This document shows, in pieces, positions 35,161-44,101 of a stretch of DNA of 64,000 nucleotides (positions within the stretch are counted from its first letter, which is position 1; each line of letters starts with the position of its first letter). Under the pieces are notes generated by a model that was not told where the DNA came from, made no database searches, and worked only from the letters and a program-made list of their open reading frames with translations. The position numbers and the translations under genes are program-made. Source of the stretch: an uncultured Carboxylicivirga sp. (GTDB lineage Bacteria; Bacteroidota; Bacteroidia; Bacteroidales; Marinilabiliaceae); contig NZ_OY771430.1 of NCBI RefSeq assembly GCF_963674565.1, forward strand, positions 5,084,001 to 5,148,000. The letters are read 5' to 3'.

Positions 35161-35711
35161 TGGAAGATATTTACATCGAAAAGGTAAAGAATGGCGATGT
35201 GGAGGCATTCCGGTTAATTATCCGGCAATACCAAAACATGGCCTATTCTGTTGCTGTATCGGTGGTTAAAAATGAATTTTTAGCACAGGAAGTAGTTCAG
35301 GAGGCATTTTTAAATATCTACCAAAATATAAAACAATTCAGAGGAGACTCGAAGTTTAGTACCTGGCTGTATCGGATTGTCATCAATAGAGCCTTTCGGA
35401 TTGCTGAAAAGGAAGGGAAACATACTTTTGATTCCATTGATACGATTGGTGAAGAACAAGATGATACTGTTATGGATGAGCTTTCGTCGGATGAACGTAA
35501 ATACTTTATAAACGAAGTATTGATGCGAATGCCGGCCAATGAAAGTTTGGCATTACGACTTTTTTACCTTCAGGAAATGGCAATGAACGAAATGCAGGAA
35601 GTAACAGGATGGTCGTTGAGCAATATTAAAGTGATTCTGCATCGCGCACGAAAGAAATTTCAGGTTGAGCTGGAGACAATATTAAAAACTGAAGCTAAAA
35701 GTATTCTGTGA
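35160..35711 (+). CDS. ECF-type RNA polymerase sigma factor
   Basis: The 183-residue protein has sigma region 2 at about 10-80 (DVEAFRLIIRQYQNMAYSVA, then EVVQEAFLNIYQNIKQFRG and the -10-binding FSTWLYRIVINRAFR). Region 4 is at about 120-175 (LRLFYLQEMAMNEMQEVTG and SNIKVILHRARKKF). It recruits RNA polymerase to a specific regulon. It is translationally coupled to membrane proteins on both sides, which fits membrane control of its activity. The regulon cannot be inferred here. Confidence 0.95.
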   Translation: MEDIYIEKVKNGDVEAFRLIIRQYQNMAYSVAVSVVKNEFLAQEVVQEAFLNIYQNIKQFRGDSKFSTWLYRIVINRAFRIAEKEGKHTFDSIDTIGEEQDDTVMDELSSDERKYFINEVLMRMPANESLALRLFYLQEMAMNEMQEVTGWSLSNIKVILHRARKKFQVELETILKTEAKSIL

Positions 35712-36040
35712 TGAATGAAGATAAATTAAGAGAATTACTAAGCGATAGTAAGCTGAATATGCCTTTTGCTGACTTTGAGGATAAAGTGATGCAATCGGTT
35801 TATAGAGAAGAGAGAAGTAAACAGGGGATATTAAAGAATATTCGTTTGTCGTGGTTGTTCTTTACCATCGGAGCTTTGTTTGGTATTATTGCAACTATTC
35901 TTTTACCTCATATCTCAAAGCCTGTTTATAATATTAGTGTAGAATATATTCAGATTCCTGTTTTATTGGTTCTGACAGGTGTTTTAATTTGGTTGATGGA
36001 TGCTATGCTTCGTTTCTCGCTAAGGAATAGTAAAAAATAA
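35711..36040 (+). CDS. membrane protein downstream of the ECF sigma factor, possible anti-sigma factor
   Basis: The 109-residue protein starts at the ATG that overlaps the sigma stop (TGATG); a GTG one codon earlier is less likely. An N-terminal cytoplasmic part (about 1-45: NEDKLRELLSDSKLNMPFADFEDKVM cut by a helix break) is followed by two membrane helices (about 46-66 and 80-100). Position and topology are those of small anti-sigma factors, but it has no ZAS zinc motif. Regulation of the sigma factor is therefore inferred from context. Confidence 0.75.
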   Translation: MNEDKLRELLSDSKLNMPFADFEDKVMQSVYREERSKQGILKNIRLSWLFFTIGALFGIIATILLPHISKPVYNISVEYIQIPVLLVLTGVLIWLMDAMLRFSLRNSKK

Positions 36041-36049
36041 TAACGGTGC

Positions 36050-37081
36050 TTAGTACACCGTTATCAATATATCTTTCTCCTTGGTTAACTCTCCAAACGG
36101 CTCGGCTTCTATTCCCTTGCTCAATAATAAAGCTTCTACTTCTTCACTTTTTTCAGGATTAACAGCCAGCAAAAGACCTCCGCTTGTTTGAGGGTCACAA
36201 ACGATTGGTTTATACGACTGGGATTTCAGGTTCACCTTGTCACCATAACTATTCCAGTTGCGGTGAGTGCCACCAGGCATACATCCTTGCTCAATGTATT
36301 CGTCCAATACATCCAGTTTTGGAATTTTATCAAATTCTATCTCTGCAGAAAGTCCACTTCCTTCGCACATTTCACTTAAATGTCCAATCAAACTGAAACC
36401 GGTTACATCTGTCATGGCTTCAACACCATCCAAATTAGCCAATTCTTCTCCGATTGAATTTAATCGACTCATTATTTCAGGAGCGATATCTGCATGTTCA
36501 TCTTTCAGTTTACCTTGTTTTTGAGCAGTGGTTAGGATACCTACGCCAAGAGGTTTAGTAAGGTATAACAGACAACCTTTGCTTGCGGTATCGTTTCGTT
36601 TCAGCTTGTTGATATCTACGCGGCCGGTTACTGCCAGTCCAAAAATAGGTTCTGGGCTGTCAATACTATGACCGCCGGCCAGAGGTATACCGGCTTCTTT
36701 ACAAGCCTGTCGTCCGCCATCCATTACTTTTGAAGCTTCTTCAGGAGGGAGCTTATCTATGGGCCATCCCAGAATAGCGATGGCTAAAAGGGGAGTTCCT
36801 CCCATTGCATAAATATCACTGATAGCATTTGTAGCGGCTATTTTACCAAAGGTAAAGGCATCATCTACAATTGGCATAAAAAAGTCGGTTGTGCTGATGA
36901 TGGCCGTTCCATCTCCTAAATCGTAAACTGCAGCATCATCGCGTGTATCATTCCCAACAATCAATTTACTGTCTAATACCGGTGTGATGTTACTTTTTAA
37001 AATGGAACTTAGAACAGAAGGGGCAATTTTGCATCCGCATCCGGCTCCGTGGCTATATTTTGTTAGTTTAAACTCCAACAT
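36050..37081 (-). CDS. selD: selenide, water dikinase (selenophosphate synthetase)
   Basis: The 343-residue enzyme makes selenophosphate from selenide and ATP. It is clearly E. coli SelD-like: YSHGAGCGCKIAP carries C15 and K18 (equivalent to E. coli C17 and K20), followed by VGNDTRDDAAVYDLGDG, DFFMPIVD, TNAISDIYAMGG and the AGGHSID segment. The active site uses cysteine, not selenocysteine. It overlaps the end of mnmH by 14 bp. With mnmH as its direct partner, the selenophosphate here is most likely used for 2-selenouridine in tRNA. Confidence 0.96.
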   Translation of the reverse strand: MLEFKLTKYSHGAGCGCKIAPSVLSSILKSNITPVLDSKLIVGNDTRDDAAVYDLGDGTAIISTTDFFMPIVDDAFTFGKIAATNAISDIYAMGGTPLLAIAILGWPIDKLPPEEASKVMDGGRQACKEAGIPLAGGHSIDSPEPIFGLAVTGRVDINKLKRNDTASKGCLLYLTKPLGVGILTTAQKQGKLKDEHADIAPEIMSRLNSIGEELANLDGVEAMTDVTGFSLIGHLSEMCEGSGLSAEIEFDKIPKLDVLDEYIEQGCMPGGTHRNWNSYGDKVNLKSQSYKPIVCDPQTSGGLLLAVNPEKSEEVEALLLSKGIEAEPFGELTKEKDILITVY

Positions 37082-38108
37082 AAAATTTTGTTTGAAAATA
37101 TTTTAAAATGGTTTGGGCATTGGTTTGAGCGTCTGTATTCTCCAGCTTCAGAATATCAATTTTATCCTGATCTCTTTTGGCTAAACCTTTGAGATAATAT
37201 TTATCGTAGTAATGCAAAGTAATCAATGCAACTTCATAGAAATTATCTTCTTCCAGCATTTCAATTGCAAATTTTGTTGCCTGAGGTCCCAGTCGTTTGC
37301 TGATACGCTGTATTGCATCTGCTAATTTGGGTTTGTTATCCAAAGCATATTCTTTTACTAAAAGTCGGGCTCTTTCTTCTTTCGAGATATCGATAAACAA
37401 GAGCCTGTTTGATCTCATTTGTTGGAATAAATATTGCGGAATATTTACATTTCCAATGTTAGGACTTTCATCTTCAACCCAAATAGGACGTTTAGGATCA
37501 AAAGTACGCCAGATCCAATACAGATTATTTTCAAATTGTTCCGTAGTAGGTTGCTCTCCGTAACCTATGCTTCCAAAGGCAGATCCTTTGTGCTGGGCTA
37601 TGTTTTCGAGATCCAGAACCTGTTCATCTAAAGCTGTTAACTGGTTTAGGATATGAGTCTTGCCACTTCCGGTGTAACCGCCCAGTACGTTAATCTTATA
37701 ATTATCAAAGGAATTGAGGGCTATTCGGCGAAATGCTTTATATCCTTTTTCAACAACATATACTTCTTTAAAGCCATTATCCTCAAGATGCTGAGCAAAG
37801 GCATGACTTCGCATTCCTCCTCGCCAGCAATGCACTACCACCTTTCTATCCGGAGCAACAACTAAGGATCGATCAATAAACTCCTGTAACCTTGGATTAA
37901 CATATTGATATCCCAAATCAATGGCTGCTTTTTGAGATTGTTGTTTGTAAACAGTACCAACATGGGCTCTTTCGTCGTTGCTAAAGAGCTCAATATTTAC
38001 CGCACCCGGAATATGTCCTTTTTCAAATTCGCCCGGAGAGCGAACATCAATTAAAGGCCACCCTTCAAATTGGGTTAAATATTGTTGTATCGTTATGTCT
38101 ATTGGCAT
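37068..38108 (-). CDS. mnmH: tRNA 2-selenouridine synthase
   Basis: The 346-residue protein has an N-terminal rhodanese domain with catalytic C94 in VVHCWRGGMRS. A P-loop ATPase-like domain follows, starting GGYTGSGKTH (about 143-152). MnmH converts 2-thiouridine to 2-selenouridine at wobble position 34 of Lys, Glu and Gln tRNAs through a geranylated intermediate, using selenophosphate from SelD. The downstream selD overlaps it by 14 bp, so the two form one operon with coupled translation. Length and motifs are normal. Confidence 0.95.
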   Translation of the reverse strand: MPIDITIQQYLTQFEGWPLIDVRSPGEFEKGHIPGAVNIELFSNDERAHVGTVYKQQSQKAAIDLGYQYVNPRLQEFIDRSLVVAPDRKVVVHCWRGGMRSHAFAQHLEDNGFKEVYVVEKGYKAFRRIALNSFDNYKINVLGGYTGSGKTHILNQLTALDEQVLDLENIAQHKGSAFGSIGYGEQPTTEQFENNLYWIWRTFDPKRPIWVEDESPNIGNVNIPQYLFQQMRSNRLLFIDISKEERARLLVKEYALDNKPKLADAIQRISKRLGPQATKFAIEMLEEDNFYEVALITLHYYDKYYLKGLAKRDQDKIDILKLENTDAQTNAQTILKYFQTKFYVGV

Positions 38109-38149
38109 GGGGCAAAGGTAATTATTATACCTAAATCAGAAATAAAACG

Positions 38150-38181
38150 AAAAAATAAAGCTTGCAGTTTTTTGCAAGCTT
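38150..38181 (-). terminator. terminator after guaC
   Basis: AAGCTTGCA (38158-38166) pairs with TGCAAGCTT (38173-38181). Read on the minus strand a T-rich run follows, so it ends transcription of guaC before mnmH. Confidence 0.8.
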
Positions 38182-38186
38182 CAATG

Positions 38187-39227
38187 TTACTTTGAGTAAA
38201 CTCTGTTTTCTTGTTCAGCAACCCGTATAAAGGTTGTCCGTTTTGTAAGTTCTTTTAATTGTGAAGCTCCAACATATGTGCATGTGCTGCGTACTCCACC
38301 AAGTATATCCTGAATAGTATTTTCAACCGGACCACGATAATCCACTTCAACTGTTTTGCCTTCACTGGCCCTATATTCTGCAACACCTCCTGCATGCTTC
38401 TCCATGGCAGTTGAAGAACTCATGCCATAGAATTGTTTGTATTTTTTACCTTCACGCTCAATAACCTCACCGCCACTTTCGTCGTGACCGGCCAACATAC
38501 CACCCAGCATTACAAAATCGGCTCCGGCTCCAAAGGCTTTCGAAACATCTCCTGGTGTAGCACAGCCTCCGTCACTGATAATCTGACCACCCAGGCCATG
38601 AGCTGCATCGGCACATTCTATAATTGCAGAAAGCTGAGGGTATCCAACACCTGTTTTTACACGAGTGGTACAAACCGAACCGGGACCAATTCCAACTTTG
38701 ATAATATCAGCTCCTGCCAAAATTAGTTCTTCCACCATTTCGCCAGTTACCACATTACCTGCCAATATTGTCATGGTAGGAAATTTCTGACGAGTTTGTT
38801 TAACAAACTCTACAAAATGCTCAGAGTAGCCATTTGCCACATCAATACAGATAAACTCTAATTGAGGGTGTACCTCAATTACTTTGCTTATTTTTTCAAG
38901 ATCTTTATCGCCAGTACCAGTGCTTATGGCAATAAACTTCTCAATGTTCTCAGGTGCTGATTTTAAAAACTGATCCCATTCATCAAAACTATAATGTTTG
39001 TGGATGGCCGTGAAAATTTTCTTTTCAGCAAGTTTTAAGGCCATTTCAAAGGTTCCAACCGTATCCATATTGGCCGCCATAATGGGAACTCCTGTCCACT
39101 CTTTCTCACTGTTTCTAAAACGAAAGGTACGGTCCAGATTAACCTGAGATCTGCTTTTTAGTGTTGATCTTTTGGGCCGAAACATTACGTCTTTAAAACC
39201 CAACTTGATATCATATTCTATTCTCAT
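38187..39227 (-). CDS. guaC: GMP reductase
   Basis: The 346-residue enzyme reduces GMP to IMP with NADPH and release of ammonia. It is E. coli GuaC-like in length and start (MRIEYDIKLGFKDVMFRPKR). The catalytic cysteine is C186 in KVGIGPGSVCTTR, the same number as in E. coli. The GNVVTGEM, GGCATPGDVSKAFGAGADFVMLGG and YGMSSSTAMEKH segments distinguish it from IMP dehydrogenase, and no CBS domains are present. It is monocistronic. Confidence 0.96.
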   Translation of the reverse strand: MRIEYDIKLGFKDVMFRPKRSTLKSRSQVNLDRTFRFRNSEKEWTGVPIMAANMDTVGTFEMALKLAEKKIFTAIHKHYSFDEWDQFLKSAPENIEKFIAISTGTGDKDLEKISKVIEVHPQLEFICIDVANGYSEHFVEFVKQTRQKFPTMTILAGNVVTGEMVEELILAGADIIKVGIGPGSVCTTRVKTGVGYPQLSAIIECADAAHGLGGQIISDGGCATPGDVSKAFGAGADFVMLGGMLAGHDESGGEVIEREGKKYKQFYGMSSSTAMEKHAGGVAEYRASEGKTVEVDYRGPVENTIQDILGGVRSTCTYVGASQLKELTKRTTFIRVAEQENRVYSK

Positions 39228-39298
39228 CTTAATTTTTTTTACGCATAAAAGTAGTCAATTCTTCCATCGTTTTAGAAAATATACTAATCGAGAATAAA

Positions 39299-39325
39299 CA
39301 ATAAAAGGGCTCAAGGCCCTTTTTA
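39299..39325. terminator. hairpin terminator between guaC and the nitroreductase gene
   Basis: AAAAGGGC (39303-39310) pairs perfectly with GCCCTTTT (39316-39323) around TCAAG. A/T runs on both sides let it work in either direction. Its main use is to end the minus-strand nitroreductase transcript. Confidence 0.8.
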
Positions 39326-39955
39326 TTAATATTTAATTACCATTTCATCTAATGGTTTTCTTACTTTGGGTAAATGCTGATATTTGTCGTTTTCCGATCG
39401 GTAACCTACAGTTGCCATAACCATTGAAGCAAGGTTCTTTTCTTTTAAACCAAGTATGTTGTCAAACTCATTATGATCAAATCCTTCCATCGGACAAGCA
39501 TCGATATTATTAATAGCACATGTTGTAAGGAGTTGTCCTAGTGCTATATAAGCTTGCTTTCCTGCCCAAGTCAGTTTTTGCTCATCACTTAGTTTTGCTA
39601 GTGATCCTTTCATCATAGATGAATAGTCGCTTAATGCTTCAACCTGGATACCACGAACCTTAGAAACCAGCTCTATAAAATTATCAATATCAATATCACT
39701 CAGATTTGTTTTGGCAGCAAAGATAATTACATGTGAAGCATCGGTTAATTGAGTTTGTCCCCACGCAGCAACCTTTAGTTTCTCTCTTAATTCAGAATTT
39801 TCAATAACCAAGATATGATATGGTTGCAAGCCGAATGATGAAGCCGATAGGTTGGTTGCTTCAAAGATGAGGTTTAATTGTTCATCCGATAATTTTTTAG
39901 TGTTATCGAACTGTTTGGTTGCATATCTCCAGTTTAATTGTTTTATCAAATCCAT
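39326..39955 (-). CDS. nitroreductase-family NAD(P)H oxidoreductase
   Basis: The ATG at MDLIKQLNWRYATKQFD is preferred; the longer frame adds 11 residues. The 209-residue flavoprotein has the NfsB-like opening RYATKQFDNTKKLSDEQL, the FMN-contacting ASSFGLQPYHILVI, and the C-terminal ACPMEGFDHNEFDNILGL with VATVGYRSEND-like ending. These enzymes reduce nitroaromatics, quinones or flavins in the cytoplasm; the natural substrate is unknown. It has the expected length and its own promoter region. Confidence 0.92.
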   Translation of the reverse strand: MDLIKQLNWRYATKQFDNTKKLSDEQLNLIFEATNLSASSFGLQPYHILVIENSELREKLKVAAWGQTQLTDASHVIIFAAKTNLSDIDIDNFIELVSKVRGIQVEALSDYSSMMKGSLAKLSDEQKLTWAGKQAYIALGQLLTTCAINNIDACPMEGFDHNEFDNILGLKEKNLASMVMATVGYRSENDKYQHLPKVRKPLDEMVIKY

Positions 39956-40102
39956 GCTTAAATATATTTTATTAAGAATGTAAAACATGGATTGTCTGAT
40001 TTTGTTTGATGGACTATAATATTTTAGTGAGTAATGAGTTTGTGTATAAAATAGCGTTTTGTAATTTCGTCACCTAATGTTTTTATTTTTAAAAGCTTAT
40101 TA

Positions 40103-43100
40103 TTGATTATAAAGTTGGATTCTATAAATAATAGATCATATAGATATACACGGATCAGGGTAGTCCTTTTATTTGTTTTTGCATTGGTATTGTTTGTTGG
40201 AAATGCTCAGGAGAGAAAATTTACTCTTGACAATTTTTCAATTAATCAAGGTCTTTCACAAAACACAGTTTTATCTATATATAAAGATCACAGAGGTTTT
40301 GTTTGGCTGGGAACATATGATGGATTGAACCGTTTTGATGGCTTAAATGTAACAGTGTTTAGAGGAGCTGAAAATGAGGTTGACGGATTGCTAAACAGTA
40401 CCATTTATGGTATTGCAGAAGATATTGAAAGAGACAAGCTTTATTTTGCAACTGGAGGAGGTGGATTAAGTGTATTTGATCCGATAAAAGAGAGCTTTAC
40501 AAATTATACGAATCAAGGTGACAGTACATCAGTTCTCTCAGATTATTCATATGGTTTGGAGGTAGATGATGATGGAACTGTTTGGATCGCCAACTCTTAT
40601 GGTATCAGTGCCTTCCATCCCGATTCAGGAAAATTCACCAACTATCAGACTTATAGGTGTAAACACGAGGGGATTAATGATGCTTCACCACTTTCACTCT
40701 TAGTAAATTCAAAAAATGAAGTCTGGATAGGAACTTTTGGACAAGGTCTCATTAAGATTAATAAGGAAGGTCATAATCATGAACATTTTATAAATGAGGT
40801 TTCTGATAAAAAGTTATTCGAAAACAACATCATTAACTGTATTATTGAGTTCGATGAGAATCATTTATTAGTTGGTACAGACAATGGTTGTTATAAAGTA
40901 GAGACGAAAGATGGTGATTTTGATCAGTTCAGTATACTTGAAGAGTCTGTAACAGCAATTGTTAAAGGGAATGATGATGATTTCTGGATGGGAACGAAAG
41001 AATCCGGGTTAATGCATTTGAAAAAAAATGGAGAGGTTGAGAAACTTAGTCACAATAAGTATGATCCGTACTCACTTCCTGAAAATTATATTTCTTCCCT
41101 ATACATCGATGAAACTGGAATGCTATGGATTGGAACGAAAGCAAGTGGTGTTGTTAAAATGCCGCTGGAACCCAATTTTTTTGAGCATTACTACAATGTT
41201 CCTAACCGAAATTCGTTCCATGGAAGTTCTGTATTTGCTTTTGAGCAGGATGTACAGGGAAACGTTTGGATTGGTACCTATGAAGGGCTGACAAAGTGGT
41301 ATGTTGATGAAGGGCGTTTCGAACGCGTATCTATTTTTAAGAATGCTAAAGATTATTCTGTTTGGAGTTTGATGAGCGATCCCATTGGTGTTATGTGGAT
41401 TGGGACTTCAAGTGGACTGATTAAATATGATTTTATTACCAATCAGGTTAAGACTTTTACTAATATCCCGGGTGATTCAACATCATTACCCAGCAACGAT
41501 GTGTTTGCCATCGAACGTGATGCCCAGGATCGGCTCTGGGTAGGTACAAGCTATGGATTGTGTCGTATGGATGAAGCTACTGGTACGTTTAAGGTGTATG
41601 AACCATATGTAACACCTCATTCGGTTAGTAGTATGGTTATTTGGGCCATCAAAAAGGATAGTAAAGGCAGGTTGTGGGTTGGTACCGATGAAGGATTGAA
41701 TTTATATGACTATACGGCTGATCATTTTACGGTTATAAAGCACGATGAAAAAGCCATTAATTCATTATGGTCAAATCGGATCACTGCTGTTTCAGAAGGA
41801 AATGATAATAAAATATGGATAGCATCAGATAAAGGTATCGATTGTCTGGAAGATGACCTTACTGTATCAAAGCACTTTTCTGAAAAAGATGGTCTGGTTA
41901 ATGGTTATGTCTATTCAGTTTTTGAATATGAAAAAAGCCTTTGGGTGTCAACAAACCGCGGAATTAGTCGCATTGATTTAAATTCTGGCGATGTGATGAA
42001 TTTCGATGAAACGGATGGAGTGCAAGGGAACGAATTTAGTCCTGCTGCCATTCGCTTGTTTGATGGCAGTATTTTAATGGGGGGAATTAATGGATTTAAT
42101 AGGTTCCATCCGGATAGCCTCAAAAGATCAGAAGTGGAACCTCCTATATATTTTACCGGACTTAAGTTGTATGGAAAAGAAATATCCATCAGAGAGAATA
42201 GTAGCTGGGATGATGTACTCATTGAAAAGTCGCTTATCACCGCTTCAAGCCTATGGTTAACACACAAAGAACGATTCATTACGCTTGAGTTCTCTGCTTT
42301 GGATTTTGTGAATCCACAAAAAGTTGAATATTTCTATCGAATGAAACCAACTTCGCAGAACTGGATTCCTTTAAAGCAGGAACGTCATCTTAATTTTATT
42401 GACTTGCGGCCCGGTGAATATGAGTTGGAAATTCGCTCAACAAACTCTGATGGAATCTTATGCAATAATATCAAACGATTAAATATAACTGTTGTGCCTC
42501 CGTTTTGGCGAACAACCTGGTTTATATCACTGATAACTGTTTTGGTTATTCTTTCTGTTTTCTACTTCATTAAGTACCGGGTAAAAGTTATGAAGGCCGA
42601 AAAGGACCGGCTGGCAAAAACCATTGAAAAGAAAACACATGATTTGCAGGTGCAGCGTAATATTGCACATAAGCAAAGGGATGAAATATCACGCCAAAAA
42701 GAACAGCTTCAGGATTTTGCACAGTCATTGGAGTCAAAAGTAAAAGAGCGGACTGCTGAACTTGAAAGAGCCAAGCTGGCAGCTGAAGAATCAGATCGTT
42801 TAAAGTCGGCCTTTTTATCTAATATGAGTCATGAGATTCGAACTCCTATGAATGCAATTATTGGATTCTCGGAGCTTTTGCTTGATTCGTCACTTAACCC
42901 GAAAGAGCGGTTGGAGTATGCAGGAATGATCAAAGCCAATGGCGATGAATTATTGAATCTTTTGAATGACATCATTGATATTTCAATGATTGAATCAGAG
43001 CAGATAACTACCAAAGTATCCACCTTTCCTGTGAATAAAATGATGAGGGAGGTTTATTATAGTTTTCTTAATTCGAAATATCTGGTTGATAAAGATGAGT

Positions 43101-43489
43101 TGGAACTTCAGCTGGAAATTCCTGATGAAGAATTGGATTTAACAACTGATGTGTTCAGATTAAAACAGGTATTGAAGAATTTGGTTGGTAATGCATTGAA
43201 GTTTACCAGTGAAGGATACGTGAGGTTAGGTTATAAGGTGATTGATGGTCATGTTCAGTTTTATGTTGAAGATTCAGGAATTGGTATTGATGAAGCACAT
43301 CAGCGGATTATTTTCGAGCGTTTCCTGAAAGTGAAAAATGATGTTAGTAATCTTTATCGAGGTAATGGCTTGGGATTAACCATTTCTAAAAACCTTGTTG
43401 AATTGCTGGGGGGAACTATTGGTCTGTCTTCTCAGGAAGGTCGCGGTTCATGTTTTTACTTTAGGATCCCCAAAAGTCAGAATAACTAA
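40103..43489 (+). CDS. propeller-sensor histidine kinase lacking receiver and AraC domains (second copy type)
   Basis: The 1128-residue protein has a signal peptide (VVLLFVFALVLFVGNAQ) and periplasmic propeller repeats (DHRGFVWLGTYDGLNRFDG and many similar). A Y_Y_Y domain lies near 680-800 (DLRPGEYELEIRSTNSDG), then a membrane span and a coiled coil. The HisKA histidine is H910 in SHEIRTPMN, and the HATPase carries KNLVGNALKF, DSGIGI and GNGLGL. It ends there, like the kinase at 17.5-20.9 kb. No ATG precedes the signal peptide, so a TTG start is inferred. Its end overlaps the convergent Lrp gene by 4 bp. Confidence 0.9.
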   Translation: MIIKLDSINNRSYRYTRIRVVLLFVFALVLFVGNAQERKFTLDNFSINQGLSQNTVLSIYKDHRGFVWLGTYDGLNRFDGLNVTVFRGAENEVDGLLNSTIYGIAEDIERDKLYFATGGGGLSVFDPIKESFTNYTNQGDSTSVLSDYSYGLEVDDDGTVWIANSYGISAFHPDSGKFTNYQTYRCKHEGINDASPLSLLVNSKNEVWIGTFGQGLIKINKEGHNHEHFINEVSDKKLFENNIINCIIEFDENHLLVGTDNGCYKVETKDGDFDQFSILEESVTAIVKGNDDDFWMGTKESGLMHLKKNGEVEKLSHNKYDPYSLPENYISSLYIDETGMLWIGTKASGVVKMPLEPNFFEHYYNVPNRNSFHGSSVFAFEQDVQGNVWIGTYEGLTKWYVDEGRFERVSIFKNAKDYSVWSLMSDPIGVMWIGTSSGLIKYDFITNQVKTFTNIPGDSTSLPSNDVFAIERDAQDRLWVGTSYGLCRMDEATGTFKVYEPYVTPHSVSSMVIWAIKKDSKGRLWVGTDEGLNLYDYTADHFTVIKHDEKAINSLWSNRITAVSEGNDNKIWIASDKGIDCLEDDLTVSKHFSEKDGLVNGYVYSVFEYEKSLWVSTNRGISRIDLNSGDVMNFDETDGVQGNEFSPAAIRLFDGSILMGGINGFNRFHPDSLKRSEVEPPIYFTGLKLYGKEISIRENSSWDDVLIEKSLITASSLWLTHKERFITLEFSALDFVNPQKVEYFYRMKPTSQNWIPLKQERHLNFIDLRPGEYELEIRSTNSDGILCNNIKRLNITVVPPFWRTTWFISLITVLVILSVFYFIKYRVKVMKAEKDRLAKTIEKKTHDLQVQRNIAHKQRDEISRQKEQLQDFAQSLESKVKERTAELERAKLAAEESDRLKSAFLSNMSHEIRTPMNAIIGFSELLLDSSLNPKERLEYAGMIKANGDELLNLLNDIIDISMIESEQITTKVSTFPVNKMMREVYYSFLNSKYLVDKDELELQLEIPDEELDLTTDVFRLKQVLKNLVGNALKFTSEGYVRLGYKVIDGHVQFYVEDSGIGIDEAHQRIIFERFLKVKNDVSNLYRGNGLGLTISKNLVELLGGTIGLSSQEGRGSCFYFRIPKSQNN

Positions 43490-43971
43490 TCAAGGTGCAA
43501 TTCAGTGCCGGTCTTAATTTCTCTCATCACAAAAGAGCTTTGTACGTTTCCAACATTGTTAACAGACGACAGTTTGTTGTATACAAAGTGATGATACGTT
43601 TCCATGTTTTCAGTTATTACCTTTAACGTGTAATCGAATTGACCGGCTATATGATGGCACTCCATTACTTCAGGTAATTGACTGATGCTCGCTTCAAAAT
43701 CTCGTATAACATCGTGCGAATGCTCTTTTAATGAAACATTACAGAATGCAATTAATTCCTTGCCAACTTTTTCTTTATTAATGATGGCAACGTATTTCTC
43801 TATTACTCCGGTTCGTTCCAGCCGTTTAATCCGTTCAAATACAGGTGTGATACTTAAATTTAAATGATAAGCCAATTGTTTGGTCGTCATTTTGGCATCT
43901 TTCTGTAGCAATGCTAAAAGCTTTTTATCAGTATCATCCAGTTGTGAAGACGAAAATTTTTCTTTCTTCAT
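43486..43971 (-). CDS. Lrp/AsnC-family transcriptional regulator
   Basis: The 161-residue protein has the AsnC-type helix-turn-helix (about 10-60: LDDTDKKLLALLQKDAKMTT, then LSITPVFERIKRLERTGVI). A RAM ligand-binding domain follows (VMECHHIAGQFDYTLKV), with the glycine expected to contact amino-acid ligands. It is divergent from a methionine gamma-lyase-like gene across 130 bp, the usual arrangement for a local amino-acid-sensing regulator. Control of that neighbour is therefore likely. Confidence 0.93.
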   Translation of the reverse strand: MKKEKFSSSQLDDTDKKLLALLQKDAKMTTKQLAYHLNLSITPVFERIKRLERTGVIEKYVAIINKEKVGKELIAFCNVSLKEHSHDVIRDFEASISQLPEVMECHHIAGQFDYTLKVITENMETYHHFVYNKLSSVNNVGNVQSSFVMREIKTGTELHLD

Positions 43972-44075
43972 AAGGGTTTATTTATGTTGATAAAATAAAA
44001 TACTAATATAATTACCTAAAATAGAATAAATAACTAATTATAAATTTGAATGTAGTATAAAAAACTGGATTAAAG

Positions 44076-44083
44076 TAAATTTG
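44076..44083 (+). promoter_or_regulatory. candidate -7 element of the methionine lyase gene
   Basis: TAAATTTG fits TAnnTTTG 18 bp before the ATG. A second TAAATTTG lies at 44041-44048. The Lrp operator is expected in the same 130-bp intergenic region but no symmetric site stands out. Confidence 0.3.
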
Positions 44084-44101
44084 ATAAAAAATAATTCAGT
44101 T

